A DNA stretch of 64,000 nucleotides from the NCBI RefSeq assembly GCF_030687895.1, contig NZ_CP117452.1, positions 1,939,501-2,003,500 of the forward strand, given 5' to 3'. Both the position numbers and the translations under genes were made by a program. Numbering within the stretch: the first letter of the stretch is position 1; each line of letters opens with the position of its first letter. Positions 53,783 through 63,702 of the stretch are shown here, in pieces. Below the pieces are notes generated by a model that was given only the letters and a program-made list of their open reading frames with translations, was not told where the DNA came from and searched no databases. This DNA is from Pseudomonas sp. FP198. GTDB lineage: Bacteria > Pseudomonadota > Gammaproteobacteria > Pseudomonadales > Pseudomonadaceae.

Positions 53783-56233
53783 TCAGGCCGGCAGCGGACG
53801 GGTATCGGGCGTGGTTTCGCCAACCTGCGCCTGCGGTTGGCGGGTCAGCCGCAAGGCATTCAGCACCACGGTCAACGAACTGATAGACATGCCGACCGCG
53901 GCCCACACCGGCGTGATCCAGCCGAGGGCGGCGAACGGCAACATGAGGCCATTGTACAGCCCTGCCCAGACCAGGTTCTCGATGATCACGCGGCGGGTGC
54001 GCCGGGCCAGGCTGAACGCATGAATCAGGGCATCGAGGCGGTTGGACAGCAGCACTGCGTCGGCGCTGGTCTTGGCAAGGTCGGTGGCCGAACCCATGGC
54101 GACACTGATGTCCGCCGCCGCCAGCACCGGCACGTCATTCACGCCATCACCGAGCATCAGCACCTTGCGACCCTGCTGGTGCAACTGCTGAAGCACCGCC
54201 AGCTTGTCGTCCGGACGCAAGCCGCCGCGGGCCTCGTCGATGCCCAGTTCGGCGGCGACACTGGCCACCATCGGCGAGCTGTCACCGGAGAGCAATAGCG
54301 TACGCCAGCCCCGCGCCTTGCAGGCGGCGAGCAGCGCCGGCGCATCAGCGCGCAGGCGGTCATCGAGGACGAACCAGGCCAGTGGCCCGATGTCGTCGCC
54401 CAGCAACAGCCATTGTCCGGGTTCGTCCGGCATCGGCGGTACGGCCGAGCCGCTCAGTTCGCAGACAAAACCGGGCTGGCCGATGCGCAGGCGTTGTTCG
54501 GCGACCAGGCCTTCGAGTCCCAGCCCAGGGCTGCTGTGTACCTGCTCGGCGGCCAATGGTGCGCGACCAAAAGCTCGGGCGATGGGGTGTTCCGAACGAT
54601 TTTCCAAGGCCGCGGCCAAGCCCAGGCATTGATCACCGTCGAGGGCGGCCAGTGGCCGAATGGCGCGCAACGCCAGGCGACCTTCGGTGAGGGTGCCGGT
54701 CTTGTCGAAAATCACCGTGTCGATCTGGTTCAGGCCTTCCAGCACATGACCACGCGTCAGCAGCAGGCCGAGTTTGTGCAGGGTTCCGGTGGCCGCTGTC
54801 AGAGCGGTTGGTGTCGCCAGGGACAGCGCGCAAGGACAGGTCGCGACCAGCATCGCCAGGACTATCCAGAACGCACGCGAAGCATCCAGCTGCCACCACA
54901 ACACGCCGATGGCCGCCGCTGCGACCAGGGAGAACAGCAGGAACCATTGGGCGGCGCGGTCGGCGATTTCCGCCAGCCGTGGCTTTTCGGCCTGGGCCCG
55001 CTCCAGCAGGCGCACGATCGCCGATAACCGCGTGTCCTGTCCCAACGCCCGTACCTCGACCGTCAGGGCGCCTTCGACGTTGAGCGTGCCTGCCGTTACC
55101 GCGTCGCCTGCCTGGCGCGGTTGCGGCAGGTATTCGCCGGTCAGCAGCGATTCGTCGACGCTGGACTGGCCGTCGAGAATCGTGCCATCGGCGGGCAGGA
55201 TCGCTCCGGGTTGGACCAGCACCCGGTCGCCGGTGCGCAGTTCGCTGAGCAGGATGCGTTCGCTCTGGCCGCGCTCGTCCAGGCGCAGGCACGACGCTGG
55301 CAGCAGGTTGACCAGTTGGGCGGTGGCCGCAGCGGTGCGCTCCCGGGCCCGGCGTTCCAGGTAGCGGCCGGCGAGCAGGAACAGGGCGAACATGCCGACC
55401 GCATCGAAGTACAGCTCGCCCACGCCGGTGATGGAGGTCCAGATCCCGGCGATATAGGCGCTGCCGATGGCCAAGGACACCGAAACGTCCATGGTCAGGT
55501 GGCGGGTGCGCAAATCTCGCAGCGCACCTTTGAAGAAGGGCGCGCAACTGTAGAACACGATAGGCGTGGTGAGGAACAGTGCGACCCAGCGCAGGATGGT
55601 GTGCATCTCCGGGCTCAGGTCGATGTTGAATTCGGGCCAGGTCGCCATCGTCGCCATCATCGCCTGGAACCACAGCAACCCGGCCACGCCCAATTGACGC
55701 AGGGCCAAGCGGTTCTGTGCGGCGAGCTGCTCGCTGGCCTGGTCGGCCTGGTACGGGTGCGCGGCATAGCCGATCTGGCGCAGTTCGGCGAGCAGCGTGC
55801 TCAGCGGGAGCTGCGCATCGGCCCAGCGTACGTGCAGGCGGTGGTTGGACAGGTTCAATCGCGCCTCGGCCACGGCCGGCAGGCTGCGCAATTGCTTTTC
55901 GATCAGCCAGCCGCAGGCGGCGCAACTGATGCCTTCCATCAGCAGGGTGGTTTCGGCCAGCTCGCCTTCATGGCGGACGAACGATTGCTGCACGTCGGGG
56001 CGATCGTATAACGCCAGTTCGTCGGTCAATTGAACGGGCAGGGTTTGTGGGTTGGCCGACGCTTCGCTGCGGTGTTGGTAATAGTGCTCAAGGCCACCGG
56101 CAACGATTGCTTCGGCCACCGCCTGGCAACCGGGGCAACACAGCTCGCGGGTCTCACCGAGGACAACGGCGGTGAAGCGACTGCCGGGCGGGACGGGCAG
56201 GGCGCAGTGGTAGCAGGGCTGTGGAGTGGTCAT
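53783..56233 (-). CDS. ccoI: Copper-exporting P1B ATPase CcoI for cbb3 oxidase
   Basis: CcoI moves copper to the periplasm for the cbb3 active site. The 816-residue protein has an N-terminal zinc-binding-like segment (CYHCALPVPPG; LCCPGCQAVAEA), a heavy-metal domain with GISCAACGW, membrane segments, the transport motif TCPCALSLATPTAL, DKTGTLTEG, and the hinge GDGVNDVPVL. ATG 56233 (MTTPQPCYHC) is the family start; the open region upstream comes from a REP doublet. The gene lies between ccoH and ccoS, as in other cbb3 clusters. Confidence 0.95.
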   Translation of the reverse strand: MTTPQPCYHCALPVPPGSRFTAVVLGETRELCCPGCQAVAEAIVAGGLEHYYQHRSEASANPQTLPVQLTDELALYDRPDVQQSFVRHEGELAETTLLMEGISCAACGWLIEKQLRSLPAVAEARLNLSNHRLHVRWADAQLPLSTLLAELRQIGYAAHPYQADQASEQLAAQNRLALRQLGVAGLLWFQAMMATMATWPEFNIDLSPEMHTILRWVALFLTTPIVFYSCAPFFKGALRDLRTRHLTMDVSVSLAIGSAYIAGIWTSITGVGELYFDAVGMFALFLLAGRYLERRARERTAAATAQLVNLLPASCLRLDERGQSERILLSELRTGDRVLVQPGAILPADGTILDGQSSVDESLLTGEYLPQPRQAGDAVTAGTLNVEGALTVEVRALGQDTRLSAIVRLLERAQAEKPRLAEIADRAAQWFLLFSLVAAAAIGVLWWQLDASRAFWIVLAMLVATCPCALSLATPTALTAATGTLHKLGLLLTRGHVLEGLNQIDTVIFDKTGTLTEGRLALRAIRPLAALDGDQCLGLAAALENRSEHPIARAFGRAPLAAEQVHSSPGLGLEGLVAEQRLRIGQPGFVCELSGSAVPPMPDEPGQWLLLGDDIGPLAWFVLDDRLRADAPALLAACKARGWRTLLLSGDSSPMVASVAAELGIDEARGGLRPDDKLAVLQQLHQQGRKVLMLGDGVNDVPVLAAADISVAMGSATDLAKTSADAVLLSNRLDALIHAFSLARRTRRVIIENLVWAGLYNGLMLPFAALGWITPVWAAVGMSISSLTVVLNALRLTRQPQAQVGETTPDTRPLPA

Positions 56234-56256
56234 GGTTGTCGCGTGAAAACCTTTTT

Positions 56257-56386
56257 GTGGCGAGGGAGCTTGCTCCCGCTCGGCTGCGAAGCAGTCGCAG
56301 TCTGAGTACAACAATACGCCTGGGGAATGCTGGATTAAAAAACCGGGGCCGCTTTGCGGCCCAGCGGGAGCAAGCTCCCTCGCCAC
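56257..56386. repeat. REP doublet, GTGGCGAGGGAGC type
   Basis: Two inverted REP units lie within the ccoGHIS cluster, between ccoH and ccoI, which could lower the downstream transcript level. Confidence 0.85.
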
Positions 56387-56397
56387 ACGACAGCGGT

Positions 56398-56937
56398 CTA
56401 CTTTTTCAGGTCTTCAGCGCCTTGCAGCGGCTCGTCGCCAAGCTCGATATCCTGGCCGTGGGTGATCTGTTCTTCTTCGAACAAGCGCCAGGTCTGATCG
56501 TGTTCCACCCCCAGCAATTCGACAAAACGCCGACCTTCGATCTTGTCCGCCAGTTGGCCGACGTAGCGTCCTGGTTCGCTGTCGTTGCGGGTCAACACGA
56601 TCTTGCGGTCTTTCTCCGGCTGCGTTGGGGAGATCAGGCTCAGCTCCACGGTCTGGGGCCGGCTGTTACCGTTCAGGCGCAGGCTCACTTCGCCGGTGAG
56701 GTCGTCCAGTTGCACATTGGCATGCAGTTGCAGGGTCTGGGCCAGCAGTTCGCGTTCCAGCGAGCGATTGATGCCCTTGCCGGCTTCGTAATAGTTGTCA
56801 TTGACCAGATTGTCCGGGTTTTTCACCGCGATGGTCACCATGGTCAGGCTCAGCGTCACCGAGCAAGCAAGGATCCCGATAATGATCCACGGCCAGAGGT
56901 GCTTGTACCAAGGGCTGGTGGCGGTTGCTGCAGGCAT
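56398..56937 (-). CDS. ccoH: cbb3 oxidase assembly protein CcoH (FixH)
   Basis: CcoH (179 residues) stabilises the cbb3 complex during assembly. It has a membrane segment near the N terminus (WPWIIIGILACSVTLSLTMV) followed by NPDNLVNDNYYEAGKGINRS, the conserved FixH motif, and a periplasmic domain. ATG 56937 is chosen because GAGAGA lies eight bases upstream; ATG 56943 would leave too little room. It follows ccoG after 11 bases. Confidence 0.93.
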   Translation of the reverse strand: MPAATATSPWYKHLWPWIIIGILACSVTLSLTMVTIAVKNPDNLVNDNYYEAGKGINRSLERELLAQTLQLHANVQLDDLTGEVSLRLNGNSRPQTVELSLISPTQPEKDRKIVLTRNDSEPGRYVGQLADKIEGRRFVELLGVEHDQTWRLFEEEQITHGQDIELGDEPLQGAEDLKK

Positions 56938-56948
56938 GTGCATTTCTC

Positions 56949-58364
56949 TCAACGAGTCTGTGGGCCGATGAACCGGCTCTTGGCTTCAACATGGACGCTG
57001 TCGTCATCGGCATCCTTGAGGATGAAGGTCACCTCATTGGTGCTGGACGGCAATTGTTCCGGTGCACTGGATAACTCTACCGGCTGGCTGTAGATGTCGC
57101 CGGCCGCGACCTTGATTTCCCGTTTACCCTGCAGCTTCAGATCAGGCAGACCGGTGGCTTCGAGCACGTAGGTATGGTCACGCTGGTCCTTGTTCATGAT
57201 CTTCAGGCTGTAGACGTTCTCGATCCGGCCTTCGGCGTTCTCGCGGTACAGCACGCGGTCCTTGCTGACATCGAAACCCACCAGCGAGCGCATGAAGAAC
57301 GCGGTCACCAACAGGCTGATCATGGCCAGCAGTACCAGGGCATAACCGATCAGGCGCGGACGCAGTTTATGGGTTTTCTGCCCCGAGAGGTTGTGTTCCG
57401 TGGTGTAGCTGATCAGGCCGCGGGGATAATCCATCTTGTCCATGATGTTGTCGCAGGCATCGATGCAGGCTGCGCAGCCGATGCATTCGATCTGCAGGCC
57501 GTCGCGGATGTCGATCCCGGTAGGGCAGACCTGGACGCACATGGTGCAATCGATGCAGTCCCCCAGGCCCAACGCCTTATAGTCGATGCCTTTCTTGCGC
57601 GGGCCACGGGCTTCGCCGCGACGCGGGTCGTAGGAGACGATCAGGGTGTCCTTGTCGAACATTACGCTCTGGAAGCGAGCGTACGGGCACATGTAGATAC
57701 ACACTTGCTCACGTAGCCAGCCGGCATTGCCGTAGGTGGCCAAGGTGAAGAAGCCGACCCAGAAATACGACCAGCCGTCGGCCTGGCCGGTGAAAAACTC
57801 GAAGACCAGCTCGCGGATGGGGGTGAAATAACCGACGAAGGTCATGCCGGTGACAAAACCGATGAGCAGCCACAGGCTGTGCTTGGCGAACTTGCGCAGG
57901 AACTTGTTGGCGCTCATGGACGTTTTGTCGAGCTTGATGCGCTGGTTGCGATCGCCTTCGGTGACCTTTTCGCACCACATGAAAATCCACGTCCATACGC
58001 TTTGTGGGCAGGTATAGCCGCACCAGACCCGACCGGCATAGACGGTAATGAAAAACAGGCCGAAGGCCGCGATGATCAGCAGCCCCGAGAGCAGGATGAA
58101 GTCCTGGGGCCAGAAGGTCGCGCCAAAAATAAAGAATTTGCGCTCCGGCAGGTTCCACCAGACGGCCTGATGACCGCCCCAGTTCAGCCAGACTGTACCG
58201 AAATACAGCAGGAACAGAACCGCCCCGCCGACCATGCGCAGGTTGCGAAACAGGCCAGTGAAGGCGCGGGTGTAGATTTTTTCCCGAGAGGCATAGAGGT
58301 CGACGCTTTTGTTGGCGTCCTTGGCAGGCGGGGTAACGTCATGTACCGGAATCTGGTTGCTCAT
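56949..58364 (-). CDS. ccoG: cbb3 assembly protein CcoG (FixG), iron-sulfur cupric reductase
   Basis: CcoG (471 residues) is a membrane protein with two 4Fe-4S clusters that reduces Cu(II) for oxidase assembly. The membrane part has GRVWCGYTCPQSVWT (about residues 111-125) and CIYMCPYARFQS (about 222-233); the ferredoxin-like part has GDCIDCTMCVQVCP and ECIGCAACIDACD (about 269-305). ATG 58364 (MSNQIPVHDVTPP) is chosen; an ATG nine bases upstream is possible. A probable Anr box lies about 170 bases upstream. It begins the ccoGHIS unit. Confidence 0.95.
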   Translation of the reverse strand: MSNQIPVHDVTPPAKDANKSVDLYASREKIYTRAFTGLFRNLRMVGGAVLFLLYFGTVWLNWGGHQAVWWNLPERKFFIFGATFWPQDFILLSGLLIIAAFGLFFITVYAGRVWCGYTCPQSVWTWIFMWCEKVTEGDRNQRIKLDKTSMSANKFLRKFAKHSLWLLIGFVTGMTFVGYFTPIRELVFEFFTGQADGWSYFWVGFFTLATYGNAGWLREQVCIYMCPYARFQSVMFDKDTLIVSYDPRRGEARGPRKKGIDYKALGLGDCIDCTMCVQVCPTGIDIRDGLQIECIGCAACIDACDNIMDKMDYPRGLISYTTEHNLSGQKTHKLRPRLIGYALVLLAMISLLVTAFFMRSLVGFDVSKDRVLYRENAEGRIENVYSLKIMNKDQRDHTYVLEATGLPDLKLQGKREIKVAAGDIYSQPVELSSAPEQLPSSTNEVTFILKDADDDSVHVEAKSRFIGPQTR

Positions 58365-58531
58365 CAATTGCATCCCACGGCAGTGGAAAAATGCCGAGGC
58401 CAGTACGTGCCGACCACGGTCAGAAAGGGTGTTGCAATGGCGCAATGATACGCCTGTCGCTCTGGCTCAAGCGTGCGACCTTTGGTCGCGTTGGGCGTTG
58501 GCGCCGAATGGTGTAGCGGATGTAACAACTC

Positions 58532-58545
58532 ATGACGCAGATCAA
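58532..58545 (-). promoter_or_regulatory. Probable Anr box upstream of ccoG (ATGACGCAGATCAA)
   Basis: The site matches TTGAT-N4-ATCAA at eight of ten defined positions; one half-site (ATCAA) is perfect. It lies about 170 bases upstream of the ccoG start in an otherwise non-coding gap. Confidence 0.6.
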
Positions 58546-58731
58546 TTGACTATAGCCAGCATGCCGTTTTGAAAACAAGCGGGTGGCCCGGGTCTCATAT
58601 GCTGCAATCAAATTGCGCTGGGATCAGGTCTCTTCACGTTATAGGGTCGGCTTACGGATGAACGCCTGTCTCGGCCTTCGCTGCGATCGGTCATCCGTTC
58701 AATGTTTTTACCCACTGACAAGGAAGCCAAG

Positions 58732-58920
58732 ATGAGTGAGCAGGAAATTGTAAAAACCGATACCACGGCTGCGGACCGAGACCCGATTCCGCAGAATGAA
58801 GCCCCTGTCGAGACCACTCGGTTGAACAGGCGTGCCCGATCTGTCGATGACGAGAGTGCTGCCGACAGGAAGCGAGGCCATGGCGGGCTCGATAGCCTGG
58901 GCAGGGGAAACATCCTGTGA
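58732..58920 (+). CDS. Small hydrophilic protein of unknown function, 62 residues
   Basis: I do not recognise this protein. ATG 58732 is preceded at good spacing by AAGGA. The product is highly charged and apparently disordered (KTDTTAADRDPIPQNEAP, then TRLNRRARSVDDESAADRKR). It lies on the plus strand between the ccoG promoter region and the ccoP1 terminator, opposite to all neighbouring genes. The good ribosome site and length support a real gene; with no homolog recognised, it remains a candidate. Confidence 0.5.
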   Translation: MSEQEIVKTDTTAADRDPIPQNEAPVETTRLNRRARSVDDESAADRKRGHGGLDSLGRGNIL

Positions 58921-58972
58921 TGTGTCGCTGACGCGGGCGGCACTGACACAGTGCGCTGTTACAGACACAGAT

Positions 58973-59007
58973 AAAAAAGGCCCCGTCAACATTGTTGGCG
59001 GGGCCTT
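58973..59007 (-). terminator. Rho-independent terminator of ccoN1O1Q1P1
   Basis: The stem AAGGCCCCG/CGGGGCCTT is followed on the minus strand by TTTTTTAT. It lies about 20 bases after the ccoP1 stop and ends the first cbb3 operon. Confidence 0.9.
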
Positions 59008-59026
59008 CGTGTATCAGCTACTTGCC

Positions 59027-60010
59027 TTACTGAGCGTCAGCGGCCGGAGCCTTTTCGCCGTGGGACAGGCTGTAGACATAGGCAGCCAGCAGGTGGACCT
59101 TGTCGTTGCCCTGCAGATCGGCCTGGGCCGGCATCTGGCCTTGGCGACCGTAGCGGATGGTCTGCTGCAACTGAGCGAAGCTCGAACCGTAGATGAAACC
59201 GGCCGGATGCGTCAGGTCGGGTGCGCCCATGGCGGGCGTGCCTTTGCCGGCGGGTCCGTGGCAGGCCACGCAGTTGGCTGCGAACAGCTTCTGCCCGTTG
59301 GCCGGATCGGCCTTGGCGCCTTCCGGCAGTTTGCGGCTGTGCAGGCTGGTTACCAAATAGGCAGCCACGTCGGCGACGCCTTGTTCGCCAACCACGGCAG
59401 CCCAGCCCGGCATGACAGCATGACGACCGCCCATGATGGTGGTCTTGATGGTCTCCGGCTCGCCACCCCAGCGCCAGTCGGCGTCGGTCAGGTTAGGGAA
59501 GCCGTAGGCGCCCTTGGCGTCGGAACCGTGGCAGACCGAGCAGTTGGAGGCAAACAGGCGGCCACCCATCTTCAGGGCCTGCGGGTCCTTGGCGACTTCT
59601 TCAATCGGCATGGAGGCAAACTTGGCGAAGATCGGACCGAATTTGGCATCCGAGCGGGCCATTTCCTTTTCCCATTCGTGCACGCCGGTCCAGCCGGTCT
59701 GGCCGTTGGCGAAGGGGGTCTGCTTTTCGGTGTCCAGGTAGTTATAGCCTGGCAGCAGGCCTTTCCAGTTGCCCAGGCCAGGGTAGAGCACCAGGTAACC
59801 AAGGGCGAACACGATGGTGCCGATGAACAGCATGAACCACCATTTCGGCAGCGGGTTGTCGTACTCCTCGATGCCGTCGAAGGAGTGGCCAACCGTTTCC
59901 TCGGTGGCTTCGCTGCGCTGGCCCTTGCGGGTCGACAGCAGCAGCCAGGTCAGGGCGAAGATCGTTCCCAGGCTGAGGACTGTGACGTACAGACTCCAGA
60001 ACGTAGTCAT
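59027..60010 (-). CDS. ccoP: cbb3 oxidase diheme subunit CcoP1
   Basis: CcoP (327 residues) is the membrane-anchored diheme cytochrome c that passes electrons to the oxidase. Two membrane segments (about residues 5-25 and 58-78) precede two CxxCH heme motifs: NCSVCH (Cys157 to His161) and NCVACH (Cys247 to His251). The conserved segment [17 protein letters not shown] lies between the membrane parts. It overlaps ccoQ1 by four bases. This first copy has a segment (residues about 92-105) that is missing in CcoP2. Confidence 0.97.
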   Translation of the reverse strand: MTTFWSLYVTVLSLGTIFALTWLLLSTRKGQRSEATEETVGHSFDGIEEYDNPLPKWWFMLFIGTIVFALGYLVLYPGLGNWKGLLPGYNYLDTEKQTPFANGQTGWTGVHEWEKEMARSDAKFGPIFAKFASMPIEEVAKDPQALKMGGRLFASNCSVCHGSDAKGAYGFPNLTDADWRWGGEPETIKTTIMGGRHAVMPGWAAVVGEQGVADVAAYLVTSLHSRKLPEGAKADPANGQKLFAANCVACHGPAGKGTPAMGAPDLTHPAGFIYGSSFAQLQQTIRYGRQGQMPAQADLQGNDKVHLLAAYVYSLSHGEKAPAADAQ

Positions 60011-60192
60011 TCTTTGTTACTCCTAGAAGCTTGCTCGACGTGCTTGATGGCTTCGGGATCATCCGCGAACGGCAGCAAGGTCGCGTCTTCGAACTCCGAC
60101 TTGCGCTTGGGGCTGAACACCCACAGGGCCAGGCCGATAAAGGCCACCATCACGACGACGGTGCCCAGGCCACGAATCATCCCGATATCCAT
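60007..60192 (-). CDS. ccoQ: cbb3 oxidase small subunit CcoQ1
   Basis: CcoQ (61 residues) is a single-span subunit that stabilises the complex. The start at ATG 60192 (an in-frame GTG at 60201 is possible) is followed by [24 protein letters not shown] and a conserved tail with [19 protein letters not shown]. It is located between ccoO1 and ccoP1, as in all ccoNOQP operons. Confidence 0.93.
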   Translation of the reverse strand: MDIGMIRGLGTVVVMVAFIGLALWVFSPKRKSEFEDATLLPFADDPEAIKHVEQASRSNKE

Positions 60193-60197
60193 CCAGA

Positions 60198-60806
60198 TCA
60201 CCGTTTGCTTTTGATGATGGTGCCCAGGCCTTGCAGATAGGCCACCAGCGCGTCCATTTCAGTCTTGCCTTTCACGGCATCCCTTGCGCCGGCGATGTCT
60301 TCGTCGGTGTAGGGCACGCCGAGGGCACGCAGGACTTCCATTTTCTTGGCGGTGTCTTTGCCGTCGAGCTTGTTTTCTACGAGGAACGGATAGGCCGGCA
60401 TCTTCGATTCAGGCACTACGTTGCGCGGGTTGTACAAGTGCGCACGCTGCCAGTCATCGGAGTAGCGACCACCGACGCGGGCCAGGTCCGGACCGGTGCG
60501 CTTGGAGCCCCACAGGAACGGGTGGTCCCAGACGCTTTCACCGGCAACGGAATAGTGACCGTAGCGTTCGGTTTCAGCACGGAACGGACGGATCATCTGC
60601 GAGTGGCAGCCGACACAACCGTTGGCGATGTAGACGTCACGGCCTTCCAGTTCAAGGGCGGTGCGCGGCTTCATGCCTTCGACCGGCTTGTTGGTGACAT
60701 CCTGGAAGAACAGCGGAACGATCTGGGTCAGGCCGCCAATGCTGACGGCGATGACCATGAAGAAGGCCAGCAGGCCGATATTCTTCTCTACTGCTTCGTG
60801 CTTCAT
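60198..60806 (-). CDS. ccoO: cbb3 oxidase monoheme subunit CcoO1
   Basis: CcoO (202 residues) is a membrane-anchored cytochrome c subunit. One membrane segment (about residues 11-33) and one heme motif, GCVGCH (Cys64 to His68), are visible, along with [14 protein letters not shown] and the conserved [18 protein letters not shown]. Its start overlaps the ccoN1 stop by one base (TGATG arrangement), so the two are translationally coupled. Confidence 0.97.
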   Translation of the reverse strand: MKHEAVEKNIGLLAFFMVIAVSIGGLTQIVPLFFQDVTNKPVEGMKPRTALELEGRDVYIANGCVGCHSQMIRPFRAETERYGHYSVAGESVWDHPFLWGSKRTGPDLARVGGRYSDDWQRAHLYNPRNVVPESKMPAYPFLVENKLDGKDTAKKMEVLRALGVPYTDEDIAGARDAVKGKTEMDALVAYLQGLGTIIKSKR

Positions 60807-62248
60807 CAGTGAGCTCCAACTACGGCGATCTTGGCGGCGGCTTCTGCTTCAACCGGGTCAGAGGCACGAACGGTGCGATACACGTTGTAGGCCATCAGCA
60901 GCATGCCGCTGGCGAAGAACGCGCCGCCCAGGGCACGGACGATGAAACCGGGGTGGCTGGCTTGCAGTGCTTCGACGAACGAATAGGTCAGGGTGCCGTC
61001 GTCGTTGATGGCGCGCCACATCAGGCCCTGGGTGATGCCGTTGACCCACATCGAGGCGATGTAGAGCACGGTACCGATGGTGGCGAGCCAGAAGTGCGCG
61101 TTGATCAGGCCGGTGCTGTGCATCTGCGCACGACCGAACAGTTTCGGGATCATGTGGTAGATGGCGCCGATGGAGATCATCGCGACCCAGCCGAGCGCAC
61201 CGGCGTGTACGTGGCCAATGGTCCAGTCGGTGTAGTGGCTCAGGGAGTTGACGGTCTTGATCGCCATCATCGGGCCTTCGAAGGTCGACATGCCGTAGAA
61301 CGCCAGGGATACCACCAGGAAGCGCAGGATCGGATCGGTGCGCAGCTTATGCCAGGCGCCCGAGAGGGTCATCATGCCGTTGATCATGCCGCCCCAGCTT
61401 GGCGCCAGCAGGATGATCGACATTGCCATGCCCAGGGATTGCGCCCAGTCCGGCAGCGCGGTGTAGTGCAGGTGGTGCGGACCGGCCCAGATGTACAGGG
61501 TGATCAACGCCCAGAAGTGCACGATGGACAGGCGGTAGGAATAGATCGGACGCTCGGCCTGTTTTGGCACGAAGTAGTACATCATCCCCAGGAAGCCGGT
61601 GGTCAGGAAGAAGCCCACGGCGTTGTGGCCGTACCACCACTGGATCATCGCGTCGGTCGCGCCCGAGTAGGCCGAGTAGGACTTGAAGAAGCTGACCGGC
61701 AGCGACGCGTGGTTGACGATGTGCAGCATGGCGGTCACGACGATGAATGCACCGTAGAACCAGTTGCCGACGTAGATGTGCTTGGTCTTGCGCTTGACGA
61801 TGGTACCGAAGAACACCAGACCGTAGGTCACCCAGACAATGGCGAGCAGGATAGCCAGCGGCCATTCCAGTTCCGCGTATTCCTTGGTGGTGGTGAAGCC
61901 CATTGGCAAGGTCACGATCGCGCCGATGATCACCGCTTGCCAACCCCAGAAGGTGAAGGCGGCGAGGCTGTCGGAAATCAGTCGCGTCTGGCAGGTTCGC
62001 TGCACGACGTAGTAGGAGGTGGCAAACAACGCACAACCACCGAAGGCGAAGATCACCAGGTTGGTGTGCAGCGGGCGCAGGCGTCCAAATGTCGTCCATG
62101 GCAGATCGAAGTTCAACTCCGGCCAGACCAGTTGCGAGGCGATGAAGACACCGAGCCCCATGCCAAGGATCCCCCAGACCACCGTCATGATGGCGAACTG
62201 GCGGACTACCTTATAGTTATAAGCAGTCGGACTGATTGCTGTGCTCAT
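60806..62248 (-). CDS. ccoN: cbb3 oxidase catalytic subunit CcoN1
   Basis: CcoN (480 residues) carries the heme b and heme b3-CuB site that reduces oxygen. It has about 12 membrane segments. The heme and copper ligand histidines are in [22 protein letters not shown] (cut here in two parts by motif: His at RPLHTN), [18 protein letters not shown] and [10 protein letters not shown]. It is the first gene of the first cbb3 operon, whose order CcoN-O-Q-P is complete. Its position next to ccoGHIS matches the P. aeruginosa cco-1 locus. A weak Anr-like site is 85 bases upstream. Confidence 0.97.
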   Translation of the reverse strand: MSTAISPTAYNYKVVRQFAIMTVVWGILGMGLGVFIASQLVWPELNFDLPWTTFGRLRPLHTNLVIFAFGGCALFATSYYVVQRTCQTRLISDSLAAFTFWGWQAVIIGAIVTLPMGFTTTKEYAELEWPLAILLAIVWVTYGLVFFGTIVKRKTKHIYVGNWFYGAFIVVTAMLHIVNHASLPVSFFKSYSAYSGATDAMIQWWYGHNAVGFFLTTGFLGMMYYFVPKQAERPIYSYRLSIVHFWALITLYIWAGPHHLHYTALPDWAQSLGMAMSIILLAPSWGGMINGMMTLSGAWHKLRTDPILRFLVVSLAFYGMSTFEGPMMAIKTVNSLSHYTDWTIGHVHAGALGWVAMISIGAIYHMIPKLFGRAQMHSTGLINAHFWLATIGTVLYIASMWVNGITQGLMWRAINDDGTLTYSFVEALQASHPGFIVRALGGAFFASGMLLMAYNVYRTVRASDPVEAEAAAKIAVVGAH

Positions 62249-62332
62249 TCTAAGGTTCCACGGTTTGGGTATTTTATTAGGATAAAAATCGGCCGCAAGT
62301 ATGGAGAAAGCGGGGGGTCATTGCAACGCGCC

Positions 62333-62346
62333 ATGACCTGCGTCAA
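62333..62346 (-). promoter_or_regulatory. Weak Anr-like site upstream of ccoN1 (ATGACCTGCGTCAA)
   Basis: Seven of ten consensus positions match TTGAT-N4-ATCAA; the site lies 85 bases upstream of the ccoN1 start. In other Pseudomonas the first cbb3 operon depends little on Anr, so a weak site would fit that pattern. It may also be chance. Confidence 0.35.
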
Positions 62347-62732
62347 TGCTTTCCAACGCTGATTCTGCGGCCTTTCCATGCGCCGCGTAGGGACAAAAAT
62401 CGCCCCCGGTAAATTGTCGCGCCAAATGTACGAGGCGAGGGGGGCGGGTCGGTTGTAACGGGGTGTGTTCAAACGCTGCGTTCGAGTGATGCCCAGGCTT
62501 CCTCGCAACAGTCAGTATCTGCCTGACTTCACGGGATTTTTGTCGAACGAGCGGCAAACACATCGGGTCGGCTCGACCAGGTCCCGGCAGTCGCCCAGAT
62601 GCTTTGGGGCAAGCTTAGACGCGATTGCAGCGAACCGAAAGGAAGACCTTGGAAGGGTGCGACAATGCGTCGCGCAATGACATGGATCAGCCGCATCCGG
62701 ATGAATGCGACTGATCAAGTGGACAGGATTTA

Positions 62733-62762
62733 TTCGCCTTCGCCTTCGCCTTCGCCTTCGCG
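62733..62762. repeat. Hexanucleotide tandem repeat (TTCGCC)4 plus one variant copy
   Basis: Four perfect TTCGCC units and one TTCGCG unit directly abut the ccoP2 stop codon (62764-62766). On the minus strand the repeat is GGCGAA and in the plus-one frame of ccoP2 it would encode alternating Ala-Lys. The unit length of six keeps frame when copy number changes. Confidence 0.75.
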
Positions 62763-62763
62763 T

Positions 62764-63702
62764 TCAGCTTGCAGGCGCTCGGTACCGCGCGCCGTGGGAA
62801 AGGCTGTAGACGTAGGCGGCGAGCAGCTGCACCTTGTCGTTGCCGAGCAGTTCGTTCTGCGCCGGCATATGCCCCTGGCGGCCATGGCGGATGGTCTGCT
62901 GCAACTGGGCCAGGCTGGTGCCGTAGATGAACCCGGCCGGTTGCGTCAGGTTCGGCGCGCCCATGGCTTCGGTGCCCTGGCCGTTGGCGCCGTGGCAAGC
63001 CACGCAAGTGGTGTTGAAGGCTTGCTGGCCGGCTTGCAGGTCGGCACCGCTGTCGGCCGGTAGAGGCAGGCCAGCCAGGTCGTGGCGTACATAGGCGGCG
63101 ACGTTCCTGACCCCGGCGTCACCCAGCACTTCGCCCCAGGCCGGCATCGCCGCCATGCGACCGCCCAGGATGGTTGCCTTGATGGCCTCGGCATTGCCGC
63201 CCCAGCGCCAGTTGCTGTCGGCCAGGTTCGGAAAGCCGAAGGCGCCCTTGGCGTCCGAGCCATGGCAGACCGAGCAGTTGGAGGCGAACAGGCGGCCCCC
63301 CATCTTCAGCGCTTGCGGGTCCTTGGCGACCTCCTCCAGCGGCATTGCGGCGAATTTGGCGAAGATCGGCCCGAACCTGGCGTCGGCCCTGGCCATTTCC
63401 CTTTCCCATTCGTGGGCGCCGGTCCAGCCATTTTCGTAGCCGGGCAGAATGCCTTTCCAGTTGCCCAGGCCGGGATACAGGATCAGGTAGCCGACGGAGA
63501 ACACCAGGGTGCCGGCAAACAGCAGGAACCACCATTGCGGCAAGGGGTTGTCGTACTCCTCGATGCCGTCGAAGCTGTGGCCCATGGTCTGGTCGACGCT
63601 GCCCTTGGTCTCGCCCTTGCGGGTGCCGATCAGCAGCCACGTCAGGCCGATGAGGCTGCCGAGGGTCAGTACGCAGATCCACGTACTCCAGAAAGTGCTC
63701 AT
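62764..63702 (-). CDS. ccoP: cbb3 oxidase diheme subunit CcoP2
   Basis: This second CcoP (312 residues) resembles CcoP1 over its full length, with two membrane segments, [17 protein letters not shown], and two heme motifs NCSVCH (Cys143 to His147) and TCVACH (Cys233 to His237). It is shorter by about 14 residues near residue 90 and differs at its C terminus (GARYRAPAS). It belongs to the second cbb3 operon, whose ccoO2 end is also visible and whose ccoN2 lies outside the window. In P. aeruginosa the second operon is the low-oxygen, Anr-induced one; this is assumed but not shown here. Confidence 0.96.
   Translation of the reverse strand: MSTFWSTWICVLTLGSLIGLTWLLIGTRKGETKGSVDQTMGHSFDGIEEYDNPLPQWWFLLFAGTLVFSVGYLILYPGLGNWKGILPGYENGWTGAHEWEREMARADARFGPIFAKFAAMPLEEVAKDPQALKMGGRLFASNCSVCHGSDAKGAFGFPNLADSNWRWGGNAEAIKATILGGRMAAMPAWGEVLGDAGVRNVAAYVRHDLAGLPLPADSGADLQAGQQAFNTTCVACHGANGQGTEAMGAPNLTQPAGFIYGTSLAQLQQTIRHGRQGHMPAQNELLGNDKVQLLAAYVYSLSHGARYRAPAS

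Larger units (their letters stand above)
62249..62763. other. Gap between ccoN1 and ccoP2
   Basis: This 515-base gap holds the promoter region of the first cbb3 operon (minus strand, near 62250-62400) and the 3' flank of the second. It contains the Anr-like site (62333) and a (TTCGCC)n repeat (62733-62762). Several short frames occur on both strands but none has family features or a convincing start. No hairpin terminator for ccoP2 is obvious. Confidence 0.45.
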
